A DNA stretch of 7,254 nucleotides, from NCBI GenBank assembly GCA_021826565.1, contig JAKAZJ010000088.1, positions 1 through 7,254 of the forward strand, given 5' to 3'. How positions within the stretch are numbered: position 1 is the stretch's first letter; each line of letters starts with the position of its first letter. A program made the position numbers and the translations under genes. This DNA is from Pseudomonadota bacterium (GTDB taxonomy: Bacteria > Pseudomonadota > Alphaproteobacteria > Acetobacterales > Acetobacteraceae). The notes beneath the pieces were generated by a model. The model saw only the letters and a program-made list of their open reading frames with translations, did no database searches and had not been told where the DNA came from. Shown here piece after piece: positions 1 through 5,095 of this stretch.

Positions 1-9
1 TGCGAGCCG

Positions 10-15
10 TGTCAA
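10..15 (-). promoter_or_regulatory. Isolated TTGACA hexamer, possible -35 box of the next gene to the left
   Basis: Read on the minus strand these bases are TTGACA, an exact match to the sigma-70 -35 consensus. They lie just past the hairpin that follows rng, where the promoter of a new transcription unit could sit. The matching -10 would fall outside the window, so this cannot be verified here. A chance match is possible. Confidence 0.2.
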
Positions 16-34
16 CAATTATCTTAGCGCTTAT

Positions 35-47
35 GGGGCAGCGCCCC
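35..47. terminator. GC-rich hairpin downstream of rng, probable transcription end
   Basis: The sequence GGGGC-AGC-GCCCC is a perfect 5-bp stem with a 3-base loop, starting 12 bases beyond the rng stop codon. On the minus strand, the direction of rng, it is followed by an A-rich stretch rather than a T run, so it is not a textbook intrinsic terminator in that direction. The plus-strand flank (CTTGGCCTTCCTT) is more T-rich. Similar GGGGCGCTGCCCC hairpins are, from memory, frequent at gene ends in high-GC Rhodospirillales. A role as terminator or mRNA 3'-end stabiliser is inferred from position. Confidence 0.45.
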
Positions 48-59
48 CTTGGCCTTCCT

Positions 60-1151
60 TCACCCCAACTCCCACCCCGTAGCCCCCCCCACCACATGCA
101 CCGCCCGCCCGCAGATCGCGGCGGCTTCAGCCAGGGCGATCGGGTCGGCGTGCAGGGCAGCGGCGATCGCCGGGGCGCAGCGCAGGCAGGGTGTCCAGCT
201 CGGACGGGCGCATAGTTCGCGCAGGGCCGCACGCAGGGCGGCCAGCGCTTCCGCGTGCGGGGTTCCCGCCAGCTCGTGCAGCGGCGGGTGGATGCGGGGG
301 CGCAGGATCTCGGCGAGGCCGAGGCCGGTGAAGCCGATCAGGCGCGGCGCCTGCGGGTCCTGACGCAGCGCGGCGCGGAGCGGTTCGGCCAGGCTAGGGC
401 GGCGTTTCGGGGGCAAGCCGGCGAAATCGATCAGGATGGCGCCGCCAAGGTTGCGCAGCCGGATCTGGCGCGCGAGTTCGGGCAGGGCCGCCAGGTTCCA
501 GGCCAGTTGCGCGCGCGGTTTGGGACTACGCGCGCCGGTGGCGGCTCCGGCGTCGAGGTCGATCGCGGTGAGCGCCGGCGTGGGATGGATGCGCGCCTGG
601 CCGCCCTCCGGCAGCGGGGCGAACGGGGTGGCCAGGGATTCGATTTCGGCTTCCAGCGCGGCATCGAACCCGGTGCCGGGCACCGCGCGGGCACCGAGCG
701 TGGCGCGGAGCGCGGCGCGCAAGGCGGGGTCGTCGATTTCCACCGCGGCGTCCGGGAATTCGCCCGCGAGGCGCGATATCGCCGAGGCGGCGGGGCGGAG
801 CAGTGCCGTGGGGCCGGACAAGGTCAGGCCAGCCGCGTCCGCGGCGGCGATGGCGCCGAGGCGCACGCCCTTGCCGCCTTGCGCGGCGCGGGTCACGCGG
901 ACCAGGACCGGATCGCCCACGCCACGGCCGGCGGCGCCGGCGCTGTCGGGCAGGAATCCGTCCAGGCTGCCCAGGCTCACGAAGGCGCCGGCCATGGCGG
1001 GCACCGGGACGGCGACGTGGCCGCGGAACAGGGCGCCGACCAGATCCGGGGCGCCCGGGCGGTCGAAGCCCAGCGCGATCAACCGGCCGTCCTGCAACAC
1101 CGCGACCCGGGTTTCGCCGGGGCTGTGGGAGGCCAGCAGCCGGATTTTCAT
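60..1151 (-). CDS. rng: Short ribonuclease E/G family protein
   Basis: A 363-residue protein of the RNase E/G family, single-strand-specific endoribonucleases that process rRNA and mRNA in the cytoplasm. An S1-like segment is visible around residues 40-100 (GHVAVPVPAMAGAFVSLG, then LDGFLP). The catalytic DNase I-like part follows: TAIDLD (195-200) matches the strand carrying Asp303 of E. coli RNase E, and LRNLGGAILIDF (232-243) matches the strand carrying Asp346, so Asp198 and Asp242 are the likely magnesium ligands. The Asn two residues after Asp303 is Asp200 here. A CLRC motif (322-325) resembles the Zn-link CPRC but lies further from the catalytic core than usual. The protein is much shorter than E. 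coli RNase G (about 490 residues), and no clear 5'-sensor Arg-Thr motif is visible between the S1 and catalytic parts. The ATG is chosen because it overlaps the maf stop as ATGA; a longer open frame running back to 1454 is maf read in another frame. Identity is fairly sure; how much 5'-end sensing survives is unknown. Confidence 0.86.
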   Translation of the reverse strand: MKIRLLASHSPGETRVAVLQDGRLIALGFDRPGAPDLVGALFRGHVAVPVPAMAGAFVSLGSLDGFLPDSAGAAGRGVGDPVLVRVTRAAQGGKGVRLGAIAAADAAGLTLSGPTALLRPAASAISRLAGEFPDAAVEIDDPALRAALRATLGARAVPGTGFDAALEAEIESLATPFAPLPEGGQARIHPTPALTAIDLDAGAATGARSPKPRAQLAWNLAALPELARQIRLRNLGGAILIDFAGLPPKRRPSLAEPLRAALRQDPQAPRLIGFTGLGLAEILRPRIHPPLHELAGTPHAEALAALRAALRELCARPSWTPCLRCAPAIAAALHADPIALAEAAAICGRAVHVVGGATGWELG

Positions 1152-1738
1152 CCCGGCACGATCCAGCCCTGGCCGCGGAGCAGCTGCGCGGTCTCGAACA
1201 ACGGCAGCCCGACCACGGCGGAATAGCTGCCGGACAGGAAGCGGATGCAGGACGCGGCGGTGCCTTGGATCGCGTAGCCGCCGGCCTTGCCGCGCCAATC
1301 CCCGGCCGCGATCAGGGCGTCGATCTGGCCTGGCGTCAGGCGGGCGAAGGCGACCGTGGTGTCGGTCAGGCGTTCCTGGGCGCGGCCGTCCGGGGCGCGC
1401 AGGACCACGGCGGTCACCACGCGATGGCGGCGGCCGGAGAGCAGGGCCAGACAAAAGCGGGCCTCGGCCTCGGTTTCCGCTTTGGGCAGGATGCGGCGGC
1501 CGGCGGCGACGAGCGTGTCCGCGGCCAGGATCAGGGCATCGCCGGCGGCGGGCGCGACGGCACCAGCCTTGGCGTGGGCCAGGCGCAGCGCGCAGCGACG
1601 GGGTGTTTCGTGGGGATGCGGGGTTTCGTCGATTGCGGCGGGAAGGACCTGGTCGGGGCGGATGCCAAGCTGGGCCAGCAGGGCCAGGCGCCGCGGGCTG
1701 GCCGAGGCCAGCACAAGCCGGGAGCGGGCCGGGGTCAC
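1148..1738 (-). CDS. maf: Maf-family nucleoside triphosphate pyrophosphatase
   Basis: A 196-residue Maf/HAM1-fold enzyme that hydrolyses non-canonical or pyrimidine nucleoside triphosphates to the monophosphate and pyrophosphate. It probably acts in the cytoplasm as a nucleotide-pool sanitiser and has been linked to septum formation. The family motifs are present: LASASPRR at 10-17, DETPHPHE at 37-44, AADTLV at 72-77 with the likely catalytic Asp74, GKAGGYAIQG at 150-159, and GSYSAVVGLPL at 170-180. The SPRR form and the AGGYAIQG segment favour the YhdE-like dTTP/UTP subgroup over YceF, though subgroup specificity is inferred. The length is normal for the family. The start is GTG, 9 bases after a GAAGGG ribosome binding site. 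maf sits 13 bp after infA and its stop overlaps the rng start (ATGA), so translation of the two is probably coupled. The infA-maf-rng order recurs in alphaproteobacteria. Confidence 0.95.
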   Translation of the reverse strand: MTPARSRLVLASASPRRLALLAQLGIRPDQVLPAAIDETPHPHETPRRCALRLAHAKAGAVAPAAGDALILAADTLVAAGRRILPKAETEAEARFCLALLSGRRHRVVTAVVLRAPDGRAQERLTDTTVAFARLTPGQIDALIAAGDWRGKAGGYAIQGTAASCIRFLSGSYSAVVGLPLFETAQLLRGQGWIVPG

Positions 1739-1747
1739 GCGCGGTGA

Positions 1748-1753
1748 CCCTTC
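1748..1753 (-). promoter_or_regulatory. Ribosome binding site of maf, overlapping the infA stop
   Basis: On the minus strand these bases read GAAGGG, 9 bases before the GTG start of maf. Together with the preceding T they form TGAAGGG, in which TGA is the infA stop codon. A ribosome terminating on infA would therefore sit on the maf Shine-Dalgarno sequence. This site supports the GTG start. Confidence 0.7.
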
Positions 1754-1970
1754 ACTTAAACCGGAACGTGATGCGTCCCTTGGTCAGGTCGTACGGCGTC
1801 ATTTCCACATTCACCCGGTCCCCGGCCAGCACACGGATGCGGTTCTTACGCATTTTGCCGCTGGTATGGGCCAGGATCACATGTTCATTGTCGAGTTTCA
1901 CGCGGAACATGGCATTGGGCAGAAGCTCCGTTACCATCCCGCTGAACTCGATCATATCTTCTTTCGGCAT
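1752..1970 (-). CDS. infA: Translation initiation factor IF-1
   Basis: A 72-residue protein, full length for IF-1. IF-1 binds the A site of the 30S subunit and, with IF-2 and IF-3, directs initiator tRNA to the P site. The whole protein is one S1/OB-fold domain. It carries the near-invariant segments [16 protein letters not shown] (15-30), [17 protein letters not shown] (35-51) and [13 protein letters not shown] (58-70). It is the first gene of the infA-maf-rng unit, and a candidate promoter lies about 35-60 bases upstream. The Shine-Dalgarno sequence is weak (GGGGCCGG directly before ATG). Its codons look less GC-saturated than those of its neighbours, as expected for a highly expressed, strongly conserved gene. 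Identity is essentially certain. Confidence 0.99.
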   Translation of the reverse strand: MPKEDMIEFSGMVTELLPNAMFRVKLDNEHVILAHTSGKMRKNRIRVLAGDRVNVEMTPYDLTKGRITFRFK

Positions 1971-2003
1971 CCGGCCCCGTGTGTCTGGGTTATTGCGGGG
2001 CGC

Positions 2004-2032
2004 AACATGAGCATCGGACCCCGCCGGGTCAA
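2004..2032 (-). promoter_or_regulatory. Candidate sigma-70-type promoter of the infA operon
   Basis: On the minus strand, CTTGACC gives a TTGACC -35 box (2032-2027), followed by a 17-base spacer and CATGTT as the -10 (2009-2004). The CTTGAC -35 and 17-base spacing fit the alphaproteobacterial housekeeping sigma pattern. Transcription would begin near 1997, leaving a leader of roughly 25-30 bases before infA. The -10 is imperfect, so this is a prediction from position and consensus only. Confidence 0.5.
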
Positions 2033-2054
2033 GCCAGGGCCGGAAGGGGCAGTG

Positions 2055-2067
2055 TTTCAGCGTGAAA
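2055..2067. repeat. Small perfect inverted repeat TTTCA-GCG-TGAAA
   Basis: Two 5-bp arms around a 3-base centre lie about 50 bp before pgsA and upstream of the infA promoter candidate. It is AT-rich compared with its surroundings. It could be half of an operator or a chance dyad; no known factor is assigned. Confidence 0.25.
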
Positions 2068-2118
2068 GCCGGTGCCTCCCTGGTCGCGCCGGCGGATCGG
2101 GGCTAGGGTCCGGGCCGG

Positions 2119-2727
2119 ATGCTGACCGATCTGCCCAACCTTCTTACGCTCTCGCGCATCGCGGCGGTGCCGCTGGTGGTGGGGCTGGTTGCGCTGCGCC
2201 TGCCGGGCGCGGACCTGGCGGCGAGCCTGGTGTTCGGGCTGGCGGCGGTGACCGACTGGCTGGACGGGCATCTGGCGCGGTCGCGCCACCAGGCCTCCGA
2301 CCTGGGGCGGATGCTGGACCCGATCGCGGACAAGTTGCTGGTGGGCGCCGCGCTGATGGTGCTGGCCGGCGAAGGACGGCTGGGCGGGGGCGCGCTGTTC
2401 CCGGCGATCGTGATCCTGTTGCGCGAGATCCTGGTCAGTGGGTTGCGCGAGTATCTGGCCGGTATCCGGGTGGGGCTGCCGGTGACCCGGCTGGCGAAAT
2501 GGAAGACCGGCGTGCAGCTTCTGGCAGTGGGATTTCTGCTGGCCGGGGACGCGGGGGCGCGCGTGATCGGGTTGGGCGCGCTGCGTCCGCTGGTGCTCGG
2601 CACGGGGCTGTTGTGGATCGCGGCGGCGCTGACATTGTTGACGGGATGGGATTATCTCATGGCCGGCGTGCGCCATGCGTCCGGCGCGGCGCGGGTGGCG
2701 CCGGGGGCGGAGAAAAAGCCCGGGTGA
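2119..2727 (+). CDS. pgsA: CDP-diacylglycerol--glycerol-3-phosphate 3-phosphatidyltransferase
   Basis: A 202-residue inner-membrane enzyme that transfers the phosphatidyl group from CDP-diacylglycerol to glycerol 3-phosphate. The product, phosphatidylglycerophosphate, is the first intermediate towards phosphatidylglycerol and cardiolipin. The CDP-alcohol phosphatidyltransferase signature is complete: Asp46, Asp49, Gly50, Ala53, Arg54, Gly63, Asp67 and Asp71, with canonical spacing. The N-terminal LPNLLTLSRI (5-14) and REILVSGLREYLAG (102-115) are typical of PgsA. Hydrophobic segments at about 14-28, 33-46, 72-84, 92-107, 131-143 and 156-176 fit the usual six-helix layout. The length is normal for the family. 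It diverges from infA and converges with the Rieske gene, whose stop lies 3 bp beyond its own TGA. The ATG at 2119 gives the expected N terminus despite a weak ribosome binding site. Confidence 0.95.
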   Translation: MLTDLPNLLTLSRIAAVPLVVGLVALRLPGADLAASLVFGLAAVTDWLDGHLARSRHQASDLGRMLDPIADKLLVGAALMVLAGEGRLGGGALFPAIVILLREILVSGLREYLAGIRVGLPVTRLAKWKTGVQLLAVGFLLAGDAGARVIGLGALRPLVLGTGLLWIAAALTLLTGWDYLMAGVRHASGAARVAPGAEKKPG

Positions 2728-2730
2728 AGG

Positions 2731-4023
2731 TCAGGCCGCGCGGGCGGCGCGGTCCATTCCCAGGCCGCGCCAGTCGGTGCCTTTCGGTACCACGCCCTCG
2801 AAGGATCGGATCGCAGCCGGGCTGATCCGTCCGGCCCCGCCGCCGATCGCCGGCCCGCCATCGGCCACCGCGCGCGCCGCGGCGACCATCTGACGGCGGA
2901 ACCGCGAGATCGCGAGGTCCGACGCGCTCAGCCGCTCCTGCGAGCGGTCGGCGATCGCACCCATCGATTCCCACATCGCCATGTCCTGCGACGGGATGCC
3001 CTTGATGCCGGTGAAATCGCCCGCCGCCATCGCCGTGCGGTCCTGCAGGTAGCGATTCCCGGCATGGCGGATCGGCAGCCAGTCCGCGCCAAGGTCGATC
3101 CCCGGCGTGGCGGCGCAGAAAGCGCGCCATTCGGCGCTGCCGATGCCCGCCTCGGGATGCCAGGCGATGAAATGGAACATCGTGTGCGTGTCGTCGATCG
3201 GCACGATCGCCTGGGCCAGGTTGTAGCGGTCGTTGGGCGGGATCAGCGCGGTAAACGGAGCGATGAAGGCGGTGATGCGGATGTAGTCATGCGTCTCGGC
3301 GCGCTGCGTGGGGGTGCGGATGGCGGCATAGCGAAAGCCCCAGTCGGCGATGTCGATCGCCAGCCGCGGCGCGCGGTCGGTGGATGGCCGCGGCCAGACG
3401 GTCGCGGTGGCTTGCGCGCCGGCCAGAGGGGACGTGCCGGCAGGCGCGGCGGGCATATCGGTGGAATGCAGGCTGGAACTATGCGCGGAATCGATCGCGC
3501 CTTCCAGCACCTGCGCCCAGTTGCAGCGGATCTGCATCTTGACGATGCTGATCCGTTCGGTCCCGGTGGGCGCCCAGGCGGCGGCGGGCAGATCGGGGAC
3601 GGCGGTGGGATCGCCAAGCCAGACCCAGACGAAGCCGGCGGCTTCCCGGACCGGCCAGGCGCGGTGGCGGAGCTGGGTGCGGAGCCGGCTGTCGGGGCGT
3701 TCCGAAGACATGTCGGTGACGCTGCCGTCCACCGCGAATTTCCAGCCGTGATAGAGGCAGCGCAGGCCGCATTCCTCGTTGCGGCCATACACCAGGGACG
3801 CGCGGCGGTGCGGGCAGAGTTCGTCCAGCGCGCCAAGGCTGCCGTTGCTGTCACGGAACAGCACCAGGTCATGGCCAAGCAGGCGGGCCTTGAGCGGGGG
3901 GCCGTCCGGTTGGGCGAGTTCCTCGGACAGGCAGGCCGGCAGCCAGTGGGCGCGCATGATCCGACCCATCGGGGCATCGCCCTCGATGCGGCACAGCAGC
4001 TCGTTGTCTTCATGGGAAAGCAT
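2731..4023 (-). CDS. Rieske non-heme iron oxygenase, alpha subunit (phthalate 4,5-dioxygenase-like)
   Basis: A 430-residue aromatic ring-hydroxylating oxygenase component. Electrons pass from a reductase through a Rieske [2Fe-2S] centre to a mononuclear iron that activates O2 for attack on the ring. The Rieske motif is complete: Cys70-x-His72, 16 residues, Cys89-x2-His92. The iron site shows Asp178-x2-His181-x4-His186, in which Asp178 is the expected bridge between the two centres. The third ligand is probably Asp347 in SQDMAMWESMG. The N terminus (EDNELL, PMGRIMRAHWLPACLSEEL) and RNEECGLRCLYHGWKF (81-96) resemble phthalate 4,5-dioxygenase and related homo-oligomeric enzymes without a beta subunit. 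It is last in the operon, 39 bp after a decarboxylase of the 4,5-dihydroxyphthalate type, which supports an aromatic-acid role. No reductase or ferredoxin gene is in the window. Family is certain; phthalate as substrate is inferred, and other aromatic acids or demethylation remain possible. Confidence 0.92.
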   Translation of the reverse strand: MLSHEDNELLCRIEGDAPMGRIMRAHWLPACLSEELAQPDGPPLKARLLGHDLVLFRDSNGSLGALDELCPHRRASLVYGRNEECGLRCLYHGWKFAVDGSVTDMSSERPDSRLRTQLRHRAWPVREAAGFVWVWLGDPTAVPDLPAAAWAPTGTERISIVKMQIRCNWAQVLEGAIDSAHSSSLHSTDMPAAPAGTSPLAGAQATATVWPRPSTDRAPRLAIDIADWGFRYAAIRTPTQRAETHDYIRITAFIAPFTALIPPNDRYNLAQAIVPIDDTHTMFHFIAWHPEAGIGSAEWRAFCAATPGIDLGADWLPIRHAGNRYLQDRTAMAAGDFTGIKGIPSQDMAMWESMGAIADRSQERLSASDLAISRFRRQMVAAARAVADGGPAIGGGAGRISPAAIRSFEGVVPKGTDWRGLGMDRAARAA

Positions 4024-4030
4024 GGCGGCA

Positions 4031-4035
4031 CCTTC
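4031..4035 (-). promoter_or_regulatory. Ribosome binding site of the Rieske oxygenase gene
   Basis: The minus strand reads GAAGG, 7 bases before the ATG at 4023. This spacing supports the chosen start and independent initiation after the 39-bp gap from the upstream gene. Confidence 0.6.
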
Positions 4036-4062
4036 GCGGCGGATTTGGAGCGGTGGGGGGCC

Positions 4063-5049
4063 TCAGATACGGAACGTTTCGTGCGTGGCGGGATGGAACA
4101 GCGCCTCCGGCGTCAGGAGCCGTGGCGAGAGCCCCTCGCGGTGGTGGCGCGCCAGGAACGCGGCCAGGCCGGCGCGGTTGCGGTCCAGCCCATAGGACCA
4201 GTAATCCGCCCCCATCAGCGCGCGCGCTTCCACCAGCCGTTCCTCGATGAAGGGCAGGCTCACCTTGCAGGCCGATGGGTCCGCCAGCCGCGCCATCGCG
4301 CGATCCTTGGACGCGGTGAACGCCTTGGTCAGCGCCATCGGCAGGAACGGGTGGCGCTCGGCCAGTTCGCGCCGCAGCCCCAGCAGATGCATGATCGGGA
4401 AGATGCCGGTGCGACGGAAATAATCGCTCGCCGCCGCGGTCGGGTCGGGATAGAGCCAGCCGACTTCAGGCGCCACTCCGAAACAGGACGGCGCGCGCGG
4501 GGCGATGATCCCGTCGATCTCGCCCGCTGCCAGCAGCGCCGAAAGGCTGCGTCCGGCGGGCGCGTCCTCCAGGCGCAGACCGGCGGGCGGGACGAACGGA
4601 TTCTTCTCGACCCGCCCCGGGTCCTCGAGCCCGCCGCGCACCCAAATGATGTCTTCCGCCTGCACACCGTGATCGTCGGCCAGCAGCGCGCGCGCCCAGA
4701 CATTCGCGGTCAGCTGGTATTCCGGCACGCCGACGCGCTTCCCGCGCAGCTCCTCCGGCCGCCGCACCCGGTCGCGGCGCACATAGATCGCGGTATGGCG
4801 GAACGCGCGCGAGGGAAACACGGGCAGCCCGACATAAGGGCAGTCACCGCGCGCGGTGCGCAATGAAAAACTCGACAGCGACAATTCGCATACGTCGAAA
4901 TCGCCGTGGCGGAACGCGCGAAAGAAGATCTCCTCGGGTTCCAGCAGCATGAACACCGGGTCCACGCCGTCGATGCGGATTTCCCCGTCCACCAGCGGAC
5001 GCATCCGGTCGTAATTGCCGACGGCGATGGACAGGTTGATCCGGCTCAT
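4063..5049 (-). CDS. 4,5-dihydroxyphthalate decarboxylase family protein
   Basis: A 328-residue protein of the 4,5-dihydroxyphthalate decarboxylase family, which has a periplasmic-binding-protein-like fold but works as a cytoplasmic enzyme. The characterised reaction removes one carboxylate from 4,5-dihydroxyphthalate to give protocatechuate. Family features are GNYDRMRPLVDG (11-22), PEEIFFRAFRHGDFDVCELSLSS (38-60), VFPSRAFRH (77-85), LRGKRVGVPEYQLTA (101-115) and the late FPIMHLLGL (217-225). No signal peptide or hydrophobic leader is present, even in the 13-codon longer reading from 5088, so this is unlikely to be the transporter's binding protein although such proteins are sometimes annotated that way. 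The ATG at 5049 is preferred because GGGAGA stands 7 bases before it and the N terminus then matches the family. It lies between livF and the Rieske oxygenase, 39 bp from each. The exact substrate is not proven by sequence. Confidence 0.85.
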   Translation of the reverse strand: MSRINLSIAVGNYDRMRPLVDGEIRIDGVDPVFMLLEPEEIFFRAFRHGDFDVCELSLSSFSLRTARGDCPYVGLPVFPSRAFRHTAIYVRRDRVRRPEELRGKRVGVPEYQLTANVWARALLADDHGVQAEDIIWVRGGLEDPGRVEKNPFVPPAGLRLEDAPAGRSLSALLAAGEIDGIIAPRAPSCFGVAPEVGWLYPDPTAAASDYFRRTGIFPIMHLLGLRRELAERHPFLPMALTKAFTASKDRAMARLADPSACKVSLPFIEERLVEARALMGADYWSYGLDRNRAGLAAFLARHHREGLSPRLLTPEALFHPATHETFRI

Positions 5050-5056
5050 GGTGACG

Positions 5057-5062
5057 TCTCCC
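5057..5062 (-). promoter_or_regulatory. Ribosome binding site deciding the decarboxylase start
   Basis: GGGAGA on the minus strand lies 7 bases before the ATG at 5049. The alternative ATG at 5088, directly abutting the livF stop (TGAATG), has no comparable purine tract at suitable spacing. This favours 5049. Confidence 0.65.
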
Positions 5063-5064
5063 AA

Positions 5065-5095
5065 GGGGAAGCATTCAGGGGGAAGCATTCAGGGG
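5065..5095. repeat. 14-bp tandem duplication across the livF stop codon
   Basis: The unit GGGGAAGCATTCAG occurs twice head to tail (5065-5078 and 5079-5092), followed by three more bases of the unit. The copies are identical. The right-hand copy holds the livF stop codon, read as TGA on the minus strand, and the last His-Pro codons adjoin it. The left-hand copy lies in the spacer before the decarboxylase gene. A perfect copy number of two fits a recent slippage duplication. It widens the livF-decarboxylase spacer by 14 bp without changing either protein. Confidence 0.9.

Larger units (their letters stand above)
1971..2118. other. Divergent intergenic region between infA and pgsA
   Basis: This 148-bp stretch is the only sizeable non-coding gap in the window and must hold the start signals of two diverging units. 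On the infA side there is a good TTGACC-17-CATGTT promoter candidate. It also holds two small dyads: GACCC-CGCC-GGGTC at 2017-2030, overlapping the promoter's -35 and spacer, and TTTCA-GCG-TGAAA at 2055-2067. On the pgsA side I could not find a convincing -35/-10 pair, and the Shine-Dalgarno sequence is weak (an AGG about 12 bases before the ATG). No riboswitch or RNA gene is evident. Confidence 0.6.

Noticed and set aside
1152..1454. N-terminal extension of RNase E/G
   Set aside because: The added 101 residues are Arg/Pro-rich and lie wholly within maf in another frame. The ATGA overlap marks the true start.
436..2010. Long plus-strand open frame across rng, maf and infA
   Set aside because: It lies antisense to three recognisable genes, is rich in Arg, Ala, Gly and Pro with no domain, and is typical of open shadow frames in high-GC DNA.
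2119..2727. Minus-strand open frames rich in Gln and His opposite pgsA
   Set aside because: pgsA shows the complete CDP-alcohol phosphatidyltransferase signature in frame. The antisense translation mirrors its GC-rich codons.
3064..4866. 600-codon plus-strand open frame opposite the Rieske and decarboxylase genes
   Set aside because: Both minus-strand genes have full family motifs and good ribosome binding sites. The plus-strand translation is low-complexity and recalls no protein family.
5050..5088. Longer decarboxylase start (ATG at 5088)
   Set aside because: It abuts the livF stop but adds 13 residues outside the family alignment and lacks a Shine-Dalgarno sequence, while GGGAGA stands 7 bases before the ATG at 5049.
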